In this document: positions 24,376 through 35,719 of the stretch, piece after piece | Numbering within the stretch: position 1 is the first letter of the stretch | Layout: each line of letters begins with the position of its first letter | Assembly: GCA_037974665.1 (NCBI GenBank) | Contig: CM075775.1 | Coordinates: forward strand, 38,838,152 to 38,902,151 | From: Ehretia macrophylla | Taxonomy: Eukaryota; Streptophyta; Magnoliopsida; Boraginales; Ehretiaceae | Direction: 5' to 3' | Length of the DNA: 64,000 bases | Translations under genes and position numbers: made by a program | The notes under the pieces: generated by a model | The model's database searches: none | Told to the model about the DNA's origin: nothing | Seen by the model: the letters and a program-made list of their open reading frames with translations, nothing else

Positions 24376-25650
24376 CCCACGCCCTCGGTTTGCAGGCCCA
24401 GCCTCTACATGAAATGAAGTTGTGTTGCCCAAGGTGTTGTGGGATTCAGTAAATGAAATGTGATGGATTAGGTTGTCGTCCTTTTCGCGGCTCACGACAT
24501 ACGATCTTGGACGAGAAAATAGCGCAAAAGAAGAAAATTGTCCCGAAACTAAAGAAAACGTTCAATTTTGGGCTCTGAAAATAGGCGCAACCAAGCAACC
24601 TTGTTGTCCCCGTCATCGAGCTCTCAAATAGCTTTCCAACTGTATGCTGTACGCCGTGTAACTGCTTACGGATCAAAAGTTATGGGTACCGGAGCAACGG
24701 AGACCTGGTCTTAAGCCCAACACCCTCGGTTTGCGGGCCCAGCCTCTACGTGAAGTGAAGTTGTCTTACCCAATGTGCTATGGGATTAGGTAATAGAAAT
24801 ATGATGGATTAGCTTGTCGTCCTTTGCGCGGCTCACGACGTACGATCCGGGATGAAAAAACTGCGCAGAAAAAAGAAAAGTGTCCCGAAATAGATGAAAA
24901 CGTTCTACTTTGGGCTCTGAAAATAGGCGCAGTTGAGCAGGCTTGTTGCCGTCGTGGTAGAGCTCTCGGAGAGCTTTCCAACGGTGCTATGCACCGCGTA
25001 ACTCCTTACGAATCAAAAGTTATGGGCACTGGAGCGACGGTGACCTGGTTACAAGCCCCACGCCCTCGGTTTGCAGGCCCAGCCTCTACATGAAATGAAG
25101 TTGTGTTGCCCAAGGTGTTGTGGGATTCAGTAAATGAAATGTGATGGATTAGGTTGTCGTCCTTTTCGCGGCTCACGACATACGATCTTGGACGAGAAAA
25201 TAGCGCAAAAGAAGAAAATTGTCCCGAAACTAAAGAAAACGTTCAATTTTGGGCTCTGAAAATAGGCGCAACCAAGCAACCTTGTTGTCCCCGTCATCGA
25301 GCTCTCAAATAGCTTTCCAACTGTATGCTGTACGCCGTGTAACTGCTTACGGATCAAAAGTTATGGGTACCGGAGCAACGGAGACCTGGTCTTAAGCCCA
25401 ACACCCTCGGTTTGCGGGCCCAGCCTCTACGTGAAGTGAAGTTGTCTTACCCAATGTGCTATGGGATTAGGTAATAGAAATATGATGGATTAGCTTGTCG
25501 TCCTTTGCGCGGCTCACGACGTACGATCCGGGATGAAAAAACTGCGCAGAAAAAAGAAAAGTGTCCCGAAATAGATGAAAACGTTCTACTTTGGGCTCTG
25601 AAAATAGGCGCAGTTGAGCAGACTTGTTGCCGTCGTGGTAGAGCTCTCGG
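24376..25650 (+). repeat. Recent tandem duplication of a 681-bp dimer
   Basis: The block of about 600 bp from 24376 recurs from about 25057 at an offset of 681 bp (two monomers) with almost no differences. Even private variants are shared: GTGTTGTGGGATTCAGTAAA, ACGATCTTGGACG, and the TGCGCAGAAAAAAG run. Neighbouring monomers differ by 10% or more, so this is a young unequal crossover product. Confidence 0.9.
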
Positions 25651-27975
25651 AGAGCTTTCCAACGGTATGCTATGCACTGCGTAAAGCCTTACGGATCAAA
25701 AGTTATGGGCACCGGAGCGATAGAGACCTGGTCACAAGCCCCACGCCCTCGGTTTGCGGGCCCAACCTCTACATGAAGTGAAGTTGTATTGCCCAAGGTC
25801 CCGTGGGATTCGGTAATAGAAATGTGATGGATTAGGTTGTCGTCCTTTTCACGGCTCACGACGTACGATCCGGGATGAAAAAAGAGCGCAAAAGAAGAAA
25901 AGAGTCCCGAAACTGATGAAAACGTTCAATTTTCTGCTCCGAAAATAGGTGCAGCCTAGCAGGCTTGCTGTCCCCGTCGTAGTGCTTGTAGAAAGCTTTG
26001 CAACGGTATGTTGTGCATCGCTTAACTCCTTACGGATGAAAAGTTATGGGCATCAGAGCGACGGAGACCTGGTCACAAGCCCCACGCCCTCGGTTTGCAG
26101 GCCCAACCTCTACATCAAGTGAAGTTGTCTTGCCCAAGGTGCCATGGGATTCGGTAATAGAAATGTGATAGATTAGGTTATCATATTTTTTGCGGCTCAA
26201 GACGTACGATCCGGGATGAAAAAACAGCGCAAAAGAAGAAAAGTGTCTCGAAACTAATGAAAACGTTCGATTTTGTGCTCCAAAAAGAGGCGCCGCCGAG
26301 CAAGCTTGCTGCCATATCGTAGAGCTCTCAGAGAGCTTTTGAACGGTATGCTGTACGCCGCGTAACTCCTTACGGATCAAAAGTTATGGGCATCGGAGCG
26401 ACGGAGAACTGGTCACAAACCCCACAACCTCGGTTTACGGACCCAGCCTCTACGAGAAGAGAAGTTTTCTAGCCCAATGTGCCGTGGGATTCGGTAATAG
26501 AAATGTGATGGATTAGCTTGTCGTCTTTTTCGCTGCTTATGACGTACAATCCGAGACGGAAAAACAGTGCAAAAGAAGAAAAATATCCCGAAACTGATGA
26601 AAACGTTCAACTTTGGGCTCCGAAAAAAGTCGCAGCTGAGAAGGCTTGCTGCCCTTGTCGTATAGCTTTCGGGGAGCTTTCCAACTGTATGTTGTGCGCC
26701 GCGTAACGCCTTACAGATCAAAAGTCATGGGCACCGGAGCGACAGAGACCTAGTCACAAGCCACACGCCCTCGGTTTGTGGGCCCAGCCTCTACATGAAG
26801 TGAAGTTGTCTTGCCCAAGGTGCCATAGGATTTGGTGATAGAATTGTGATGGATTAGCTTGTCGTCCTTTTCGCGGCTCACGACGTACGTTCCGGGACGA
26901 AAAAACAGTGTAAAGGAAGAAAAGTGTCCTAAAACTGATGAAAACATTTGATTTTAGGATTCGAAAATATGTGAAACCAAGCAGGCTTGTTGCCCCCATC
27001 GTAGAGCTCTAGGAGAGCTTTCCAACAGTATGTTGTGCGCTGCGTAACTCCTTACGGATCAAAAGTTACGGGCACCAGAGCGACGGAGACCTGGTCACGA
27101 GCCCCACGCCATCGGTTTGTGGGCCCAACCTCTACGTGAAGTGAAGTTATCTTGACCAAGGTGCCGTGGGATTCGGTAATAGAAATGTGATGGATTAGGT
27201 TGTCGTTCTTTTCGCGGCTCACGACGTACGATCCGGGATGTAAAAACAGCGCAAAAGAAGAAAAGTGTTCAGAAACTGATGAAAATGTTCGATTTTGGGC
27301 TCCAAAAATAGGTGCAGCCGGGCAGGCTTGCTGCCCCGCCGTAGAGCTCTAAGAGAGCTTTCCAACAGTATGCCGCGAATAGCGTAACTCCTTACGGATC
27401 AAAAGTTATGGGCATCGGAGCGACAGAGACCTGGTCATAAGCCCCACACCCTCGGTTTGCAGGCCCAACCTCTACATGAAGTGAAGTTGTCCTGCCCAAG
27501 GTGCCATGGGATTTGGTAATAGAAATGTGATGGATTAGGTTATCATCCTTTTCGCGGCTCACAACGTACGATCCGGGATGAAAAAACAACGTAAAAGAAG
27601 AAAAGTGTTCTGAAACTTATGAAAACGTTCGATTTTGGGCTCCAAAAATATGCGCAGCCGAGCAGACTTGCTGCCCCTATCGTAGAGCTCTCAGAGAGCT
27701 TTCCAACAGTTTGTTGTACGCCGCGTAACTCCTTACGGATCAAAAGTTATGGGCTCCAGAGCGACAAAGACCTGGTCACAAGCCCCACACCCTCGGTTTG
27801 CAGGCCTAGCCTCTACGAGAAGTGAAGTTGTCTTGCCCAAGGTGCTGTGGGATTCAGTAATAGAAATGTGATGGATTAGCTTGTCGTCATTTTCGCTGCT
27901 CACGACGTACGATATGGGACGGAAAAACAGCGCAAAAGATGAAAAGTGTCCCGAAATTGATGAAAACGTTCAACT

Positions 27976-28431
27976 TTGGGCTCCGAAAACAGGCGCAGCC
28001 AAGCAGGCTTGCTGCCTTTGTCGTATAGGTCTCGGAGAGCTTTCCAACGGTATGCTATGTGCCGCGTAACACCTTACGGATCAAAAGTTATGGGCACCGG
28101 AGCAACAGAGAATCTGGACACAAGCCTCACTCCCTCGGTTTGTGATCCCAGCCTCTACATGAAGTAAAGTTGTCTTGCCCAAGGTGCCGTGGGATTTGGT
28201 ATAGAAATGTGATGGATTTGGTTGTCGTCCTTTTCGCGGCTCACGGCGTACGATACGGGATGAAAAAATAGTCTAAAGGCAGAAAAGTGTCCCAAAACTG
28301 ATGAAAACATTAGATTTTGGGCTCCGAAAACAGGCGCAGCCAAGCAGGCTTGCTGCCTTTGTCGTATAGGTCTCGGAGAGCTTTCCAACGGTATGCTATG
28401 TGCCGCGTAACACCTTACGGATCAAAAGTTA
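27976..28431 (+). repeat. Adjacent monomers sharing a ~112-bp identical patch
   Basis: GGGCTCCGAAAACAGGCGCA to ATCAAAAGTTA is identical at about 27977-28090 and 28319-28431, including rare variants (GCCTTTGTCGTATAGGTCTC, TGCTATGTGCCGCG). The flanking parts of the two monomers differ clearly, which points to conversion. Confidence 0.8.
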
Positions 28432-28843
28432 AAGGCACCGGAACGACAGAGACCAGATCACAAGCCCCACGCCCTCGGTTTGCGGGCCCAACCTCTACAT
28501 GAAGTGAAGTTGTGTTGCCCAAGGTGCAGTGGGATTCGGTAATTGAAATGTGATGGATTAGGTTGTCATCCTTTTCGCAGCACACGACGTACGATCCGGG
28601 ACGAGAAAACAGTGCAAAAGAAGAAAAGTGTCCTGAAAGTGAAAAAATGTTCAATTTTGAGCTCCGAAAAAAGGCGCAGGCAAGCAGGCATCTTGCCCCT
28701 TCGTAGAGCTCTCAGAGAGCTTTCCAACGGTATATTGTACGCCGCGTAATTCCATACGGATCAAAAGTTATGGGCACCGGAGCAACAGAGACCTGGTCCT
28801 AAGCCCTACGCCCTCAGTTTGCGGGCCCAGCCTCTACGTGAAG

Positions 28844-31160
28844 TGTCACGCCCCGACCCCGAACTCGTTGCCAAGACAAGGCCAAAACGTGACGTGGACT
28901 AGATAAATAACTTGTGCAATCATTCGTTCGTGACCTAAACATAAATAATAACCACAAGTAACTTCAAAAACGGTGCCCCAAAACTATTGGCACTAACATT
29001 CATTAACTTGATCATTCATATAAACAAGGCCTACATTCAACCCTCCGGCATGCCTCAATCATCAATGCCCACGAGGCCTCAAAAGAATAGTCTATTAATA
29101 AGATTTACAATCCATTATCCAAAAGAATATTACAACACCTAAAGTTGTACAAATTATAACATAGTTCAATACATATGCTTAACCATCTACAAGCAACTAG
29201 AATCATAGCAAGCAAAAGTCTGTCTCATCACATAAATAAGCATCGCCTTCAACATGAGTCCCTAGCACAGGCTCAACCTCGGCCTCACCTGAAAATTTGT
29301 CATATAAAGGGATGAGCTACACTTAGCTCAGCGAGGGTTAATGGTCTCCGGTGGTTTTTGCAAACAATTCAACATTTGAAAAACCTTTCATGAAAACCTG
29401 ATATACATCAGTGCAATTAAGTACAAGAATCAATAAACAAGCAATAACACGTCACTCTACCCTCTGAGGTCCTCAAGGGCCCAAGCGAAGGTAGGTTTAC
29501 CATATATCAAAGGATACAATTTTTCCTTGCAGTTGTTGTAGTTGGCCGGCCTTGAATCAATCATCATCATTTTTTTTCTCCAACTCCAAACATTAGGTGA
29601 TATCCGGATAATCACCGGGGACTATGGTAGTCGAGACCTACTGGTAGCCCGTTGCTACCTAGGGGAAACGAACGCTACCATACCCATAATTGTGGTTGCA
29701 ACCATCGCGCATGCAATCATTATCATGACAAGCAAGATATATTCATCAACAGGTAAAGGAGGCAACAAAGTAGGTTACCTCCGATCACATAATCATGCTA
29801 ACAATCTTTAACATATTCCAGTATATAAACGTGTAAATACTTATAACATCTTACATTTAGAATTCGTATAGTCATGTAGACATGCAACAATCATAATACC
29901 TTGCATTTAGAACTTATAAGATGAAATGTGGAAGTCAATAAGGAAGGTTGATTCATCATACAAGCGTTTCCGATACTATTGCATTATCTTAACTTAGGAG
30001 GTAAATTTTACTACTTTCCCTAACTCCAATTAATCTGATTTTCATCTAGAATCGAACTTATCGAATGTAGATAACTCTAGAATCAAACGGAACTCAATTC
30101 AGAGTTGAAACGAATGAGATATGGCTTCCGCAAAATCACTGCACAAAGCTGTCAGTCATCCGGGAGCTGAGGCCTTAATCAGGTCGACCGGAAGAAGCAG
30201 GTAATGCCCGGATCGAAGCTTTCTGCCTGGCGTTGAGGCCTCTATCTGGGCGACCGGATAGGGGCTGTAACGCCCGGATAGCTGCACGAAAAACACCAAA
30301 ATTCTACCCAATTCACCTATACCACAACCAATCCATCTACCAACATACAAACAAGTTCTAAATGGCTATTAAGCATCATACAAGGCTTCAAAATCAACCA
30401 AATTCATCCCACATCCATGACCAACAACACCCAATAATTCATGTTCAAGCTCCAAGCTCCACAACCTCAACACCCTCAACAACACAATACACTTCTTAAC
30501 AAGTTCAAATATACATATATATATCACATGTAAGCACCCAATCAAGCTCTAAACACAAGTATAATCATTGACCATGCTTAATGTATCTTGAAAAGCATTT
30601 TGAAAAACAACCCTCACCTCAAACTTGAGTATAGAAACAATGGAAAGCCAAAGAACTCTTGAGACTAGCTGAGAGATGTAGAATTAGCTTGGAACAAGGC
30701 TGAAATTTCCTTCTTTCTTCTTTTTTTCCTCTTTTCTTCTCTCCCTCTCTTTTCCCTCTTTGATCGTGTATGAGTGTATGTGAGTGTGTGTGCAGGATTT
30801 TAGTGTGTGTGTAGAGTGTATTGTATGTTTTGAGTGGGCAAGCATAGTAAAATTAGGTGATCAAATATCTAGTGAGCCAAATTACAAGAGTGTCCTTCAA
30901 TTATGTTGTGTACTACTAGTTTGCTATTTTAATTAGTTTGCAACTAATTAGTTACTACTCTTGACGTATTTGAAGTACAATTAATGCCTACGACACGTGA
31001 AACTCCATAATACATGAAATTGAACATTTTGGCACGCAAAACAATGAATATGCATGTTGAATGTTGTTAAGGCATATTAATTGATGCTAATCCACATGAA
31101 ATGATATAAATGTATTATAATTAGTGTAATTACGTATAAGCTCACGTGCCAGGTTTTACA
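28844..31160 (-). repeat. 3' LTR of family B element
   Basis: On the minus strand it runs TGTAAAACCTGGCACGTGAG to GGGGCGTGACA. It is not coding. It carries the hairpin/AGGTG module (29286-29337), a GC-rich paired block around 29590-29710, and a CA-rich then purine-rich leader-like stretch at about 30690-30820 (sense strand). Confidence 0.93.
29286..29337 (-). promoter_or_regulatory. Conserved LTR hairpin/AGGTG module (family B, 3' LTR)
   Basis: The sense strand reads CCCTCGCTGAGCTAAG, a loop, TAGCTCATCCC, and then TTTTCAGGTGAG. GAGCTA can pair with TAGCTC. Confidence 0.55.
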
Positions 31161-31173
31161 TCCTCCCCTCCTT
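31161..31173 (-). other. Polypurine tract of family B element
   Basis: Minus strand AAGGAGGGGAGGA directly precedes the 3' LTR start TGTAAAACC. Confidence 0.88.
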
Positions 31174-31201
31174 AGAAGAATTGCGTCCTCTCAATTTCTT
31201 C

Positions 31202-31405
31202 TTACCTTGAAAACAATTCCGGATACTGCTTCTCCATTTGATCCCGTAACTCCCAAGTTGCTTCCTCAATCCCGTGGTTGTTCCACAATACTTTTACCAT
31301 AGGAATCTCTTTTCTACGCAACTCACGTACTTGTTCATCTAAAATTTGCACGGGCCTCTCTTCATTGGAGAGGTTCTCACAAAGTTGTAGCGGTTCCGGC
31401 TCCAA
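31202..31405 (-). pseudogene. Chromodomain end of family B pol, out of frame
   Basis: This is a 67-codon frame with [17 protein letters not shown], then the chromodomain core KVLWNNHGIEEATWE and a tail QYPELFSR, ending in TAA just before the polypurine tract. It is the normal C-terminus of the polyprotein. A deletion of about 15 codons between LSGIH and the PSHILEPEP linker has put it in a different frame from integrase, so it would not be joined to the enzyme. The residues of the domain itself look intact compared with the family A and C copies. Confidence 0.82.
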
Positions 31406-33762
31406 GATATGAGAAGGGTATGTATACCGGAAAGATTTATTGGTAGACTCAATTGGTATGCTAACTTGCTAATTTTCTTCACAATCTCGAACGGTCCCAT
31501 GTACCTCGGACTTAACTTACCACTCTTACCATGCTGAATCAATCCCTTTCGAGGAGACAATTTAAGAAACACCTTATCACCCACTTTAAACTCTAAATCT
31601 CTTCTTCTTCTATCGGCATAACTTTTCTGCCTACTTTGTGCGGTGGGCATCCTTTTTCGGATCAATTGTACATTCTTTATTTTCTCTATCATCTCAGTTA
31701 ATAATGTAGGATCAATGGTTTTCATCTCACCAATCTCACTCCAATATAGAAGAGATCTACACTTCCATCCGTACAAGGCCTTGTAAGGTGCCATGCCAAT
31801 TGTTGCTTGATAGCTGTTGTTGTAGGCAAATTCTGCCAATGGCAAATGTTTTTCCCATGTTCCTCCAAAGTCCAATGCACAAGCTCGTAGCATGTCCTCC
31901 AAGATCTGAATGGTCCTTTCGGACTGCCCATCAGTATGAGGATGGTAGGCTGTACTAAAACTCAACTTTGTTCCCAACGCCTCTTGAAACGTTTTCCAAA
32001 ACCGCGACGTGAACCTTGGATCCCTGTCAGACACTATGCTCACAGGTACACCATGCAATTTCACAATGTTAGCTATGTACAATTCAACTCGTTTCTCCAG
32101 GCTATCCGTCTTATTCATTGCTATAAAATGGGCTATTTTCGTCAACCAATCCGCGATCACCCAAATAGTATCACAACCTCGAGGTGACCTCGGTAACTCC
32201 GTCACGAAATCCATTGTTATGTGCTCCCATTTCCATTGTGGAATCTCTAAAGGTTGCAAAAGTCCTGCGGGTCTTTGATGCTCTACCTTAACCCTTTGAC
32301 ATGTCAAGCAACGTGACACAAATTCCGCAATCTCCCGCTTCATGTTGTTCCACCAATAGAATTGTCTCAAATCTCGGTACATTTTTGTTCCTCCAGGATG
32401 TATTGTATACCTCGTGTTATGAGCTTCCTCAAGTATCTTCTTCTTCAATTCTGGATCATTTGGTATACAAACTCGGTTACGAAATCTCCACAATCCATCT
32501 TGTTGTTTGAAATCCGGATTGTCTTCTTTTATCTTCAAAAATTGTGGATCTTGTTGTTGAGCTTCCTTGATTTGAAATAGCAATGATGATTTAATCATTA
32601 GATGAGCGTTTACCCCTAATTTTGCCAAGCTTTCCTTTCGGCTCAATGAATCTACCACCACATTAGCTTTTTCGGGCACATAGTTAATGGTGCAATTGTA
32701 GTCCTCCAAGAGTTCCATCCATCTCCTTTGCCTCATGTTCAACTCTTTTTGAGAAAATAAATATTTCAAGCTTTTGTGGTCGGTGAAAATCTCGAACCTG
32801 CTTCCCCATAAATAATGTCTCCACTTCTTCAATGCGAATACTATCGCCGCCAACTCTAAATCATGTGTGGGGTAATTCATCTCATAGGGCTTTAACTTCC
32901 AAGAGGCATAAGCAATGACTTGACCATTTTGCATTAACACACATCCTAATCCCTCCTTTGAAGCATCACTATAAATGACAAACCTTTGACTTCCCTCCGA
33001 CAATGCTAAGATAGGAGCGGTTGTTAATCTTTTCTTCAACTCTTGGAAGCTATTTTCACACTTACCGTCCCATTTGAAGCCCACCTTCTTTTGTGTCAAT
33101 CTTGTAAGAGGTCCTGCAATCTTTGAGAAATCTTTCACGAACCTCCTATAGTACCCGGCTAGTCTAAGAAAATTGTGCACCTCTGTAACATTCTCGGGTC
33201 TCTTCCACAACTGTACCACTTCAATCTTCGAGGGATCTACCGCTATCCCTGCTTGGGAGATTATATGCCCTAAAAAGGAAACTTGTTGAAGCCAAAACTC
33301 GCATTTGCTAAACTTGGCATACAACTGATGTTCTCTCAACTTCTGTAACACCATATGTAAATGTTTCTCATGTTCATCCTCTATCTTGGAATACACCAAG
33401 ATATCATCAATGAATATCACCACGAATTGATCCAAGCAAGGTTGGAACACCCTATGCATCAAGTCCATAAAGGCAGCAGGAGCATTCGTTAGTCCAAAGG
33501 GCATTACAACAAATTCATAATGCCCATACCCTGTCCTAAAAGCTGACTTGGGCACATCTTCCTTCTTGATGCGAAGCTGATAGTAACCCTGCCTCAAATC
33601 AAACTTCGAATAAACTTTAGCTCCTTGTAATTGATCAAATAGCTCATCTATCAATGGTAAGGGATATTTGTTCTTAACAGTCACATGACTCAACCCTCGA
33701 TAATCGATACATAGTCTCAAGGTGCTATTTTTCTTCTTCACGAACAATACTGGGGCTCCCAA
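31339..33762 (-). pseudogene. RT, RNase H and integrase of family B pol
   Basis: This 807-codon frame starts within RT (APVLFVKKK) and runs through [19 protein letters not shown] and FIDDILVYS. RNase H follows ([30 protein letters not shown]). Integrase has a complete H2C2 finger (HNTRYTIH...CLTCQRV) and the DDE core ([28 protein letters not shown]). It is the best preserved pol in the window. A one-base deletion at about 33760, in the PWGAPV motif, separates it from gag-protease. The C-terminus after LSGIH is nonsense caused by the deletion that shifts the chromodomain out of frame. All catalytic residues I can identify are present. Confidence 0.9.
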
Positions 33763-35456
33763 GGAGATGAACTAGATTGTACAAATCCTTTTTCTAGCAA
33801 TCCTTGCAATTGAATCTTCAATACTTGTAATTCAGTTGGGGCCATCCGATATGGTGCCTTTGAGATGGGTTGAGTACCCGACAACACCTCAATCACAAAG
33901 TCAATCTCCCTTTTTGATTGCAGTCCCGGTAATTCTTCCTGAAACACATCAACATATTCCTTCACCACTAGCACCTCTACAAGCCTAGCTTGATCGGTTG
34001 GCTTGTTAATCAAATAATCCAAGTATCCACTGCATCCCTTCCTCATTAACTTCACAGCTTTGATAGAGGAGGCAATAGTATTATTTGAAGAATCACCTCT
34101 ACCTTTTACCTCAACCACAGGTTGACCCGGTACTTGCAATTTTACAACCTTCGTTCGACAATCTAGTTGGGCATAATTACAAGCTAACCAATCCATTCCC
34201 AATATGACATCATACTTTTGAAAAGGGAGTACAATGAGATCAACCAAAAACTCCCGGTCCTTTATTTGAATTTTACATCCTCTACATCCATATTTAGAAA
34301 CATGTTTGGTGCCCATGGGATTGCTAACTTCTACATGACATGATAAAGGTCTTACTGGCAGCTTGATGCGATGCACACATTGAGGTGAAATAAAAGAATG
34401 CGTGGCTCCAGTATCAATAAGCACCGTTACTGGTTGTTGTAAAATTAAGAAAGTACCTTCAACCATAGCTGCAGCCTCTGGAATCTCCTCTTGATCAATA
34501 ACATACACTCGGGCTTGGACTCTCTGCGCTGGTGCATTCCTAATAGCTTGATTTGGTGCACCTCTGTTGTGCTGTTTCGGACAATCCTTAGCGAAATGCT
34601 GATCACTTTCGTACCCCAAACACTTGCCCATTTTCTTCCAATACTGGGCCTCAACATGCCCCTTTCTACCATAATAATTATACACCATATTCTTAGCAAT
34701 AGTAGTACTATCAGACGAACCACTCCTCTTCTCAACTCGTGATGCCGAATCAACCATCTCGGTATAATCAGTAAAACGGTGAGATGCAAGAAAATCATGA
34801 ATTTCGGGCCTTAGTCCCCGAACAAAGTGTTTGATCCTGGCACTCTCTGCTTGGACCAATCTCGGCAAATACTTGGAGAGTTTGTTGAATCGGGCTTCAT
34901 ATTGCACCACCGATAAGCTTCCTTGCCTCATAGTAAGGAACTCTTCTTCCTTTCTCTCTCGAGCCACCTCCGACACGTAGTTTCCTTTGAAAGACCTCAC
35001 AAAGTTAGCCCATGTTGTTGGGGTACCATTTCGCTCCCAACGCTCCTTCTCATTTCTCCACCATTCCTCTGCATCCTCTTTTAGCAAGAAAGTTGCAAAG
35101 GCCACCTTCTTCTCATCATTGTAATCCATGGCCACAAAAATCTTCTCCACCTTGGCAAGCTACGCCTCCGCCTTCTCACTATCAGGCTCACCCAAGAACT
35201 TAGAAGGTTTATACCCTAGGAAGCCTTTCAACGTATCATCTTCACTACCTCGGTTGTTATTGTTGTTGTTGCCACCACCATTGTTATTATTATTGTTGTT
35301 GTTACCCGCATTCATATTCGCTTGTTGCTACATCACCCTACTCATACGATCCAACGCAGTTGCCATCATATTGAACATGGCTATTCCGGGGTTAGCCGGG
35401 TCAACATTCCCCGTTCCTTGTGCTCCGGCATTTGCGCGGGTATTACGACCTGCCAT
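33738..35456 (-). pseudogene. Gag-protease (plus RT start) of family B, two in-frame stops
   Basis: The start is ATG at 35454-35456 (MAGRNTRANAG), since the reading continues in frame into the conserved gag. Features in order: an Asn/Gly-rich tract (35252-35303), the capsid-like region (FLLKEDAEEWWRNEKERW, RQGSLSVVQYEARFNKLSKY), two zinc knuckles near 34570-34690, protease with LIDTGATHSFIS near 34400-34440, then ELPGL and the RT linker. TAG stops fall at codons 43 (35328-35330) and 99 (35160-35162). In the first knuckle all three Cys positions read Tyr (YNYYGRKGHVEAQYW), and the second has lost one Cys. It ends in a frameshift at about 33760. The long open part begins at 35150. Confidence 0.88.
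35252..35303 (-). repeat. AAC/AAT codon run (Asn-rich tract in gag)
   Basis: A GTT/ATT trinucleotide run on the plus strand encodes Asn stretches broken by GGG in the N-terminal gag. It is a slippage-prone microsatellite within the coding frame. Confidence 0.8.
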
Positions 35457-35699
35457 CTATAAACATAGCATATGGACCACTCATGACTATATAATACACA
35501 TGCCTTATGATATGAGATTAATGTAAATACATGTGTTAACAATGCTCCTACACCTATATTACACATAGACAAAAAAAAAAACAAATATATCACGCTATGC
35601 ACATAAGTTCCTGAAAGTACTCTGACATATTCTCATCTCAAGTTTGCTACCCACTAACCAGGGGTTCCAAATCTAGCTTACGCCAAGCTAAATAGCTAA

Positions 35700-35711
35700 G
35701 CTCTCATACCA
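35700..35711 (-). other. Primer binding site, initiator tRNA-Met type
   Basis: Minus strand TGGTATGAGAGC lies 8 bases after the 5' LTR end. From memory the plant initiator tRNA-Met site is TGGTATCAGAGC, one mismatch away. Confidence 0.8.
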
Positions 35712-35719
35712 CCTAAAGG

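Larger units (their letters stand above)
22384..28843 (+). repeat. Satellite array 2, ~340-bp monomer, about 19 copies
   Basis: This is the same monomer family and orientation as array 1. It begins CCCAACGTGCCATGGG at the LTR edge and ends CCTCTACGTGAAG at the family-B element. The first monomer resembles the one starting at 42306 (both have GGGCACCAAAAATAGGCGCAG and then CCCTAT), which suggests shared ancestry with the LTR. The array includes a recent 681-bp dimer duplication and a local conversion-like patch, listed separately. Confidence 0.95.

Noticed and set aside
29542..29811. An 89-codon frame repeated at 36418, with hydrophobic segments
   Set aside because: It lies antisense within both LTRs of the family-B element, and the second copy has an earlier stop (72 codons). 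No coding evidence.
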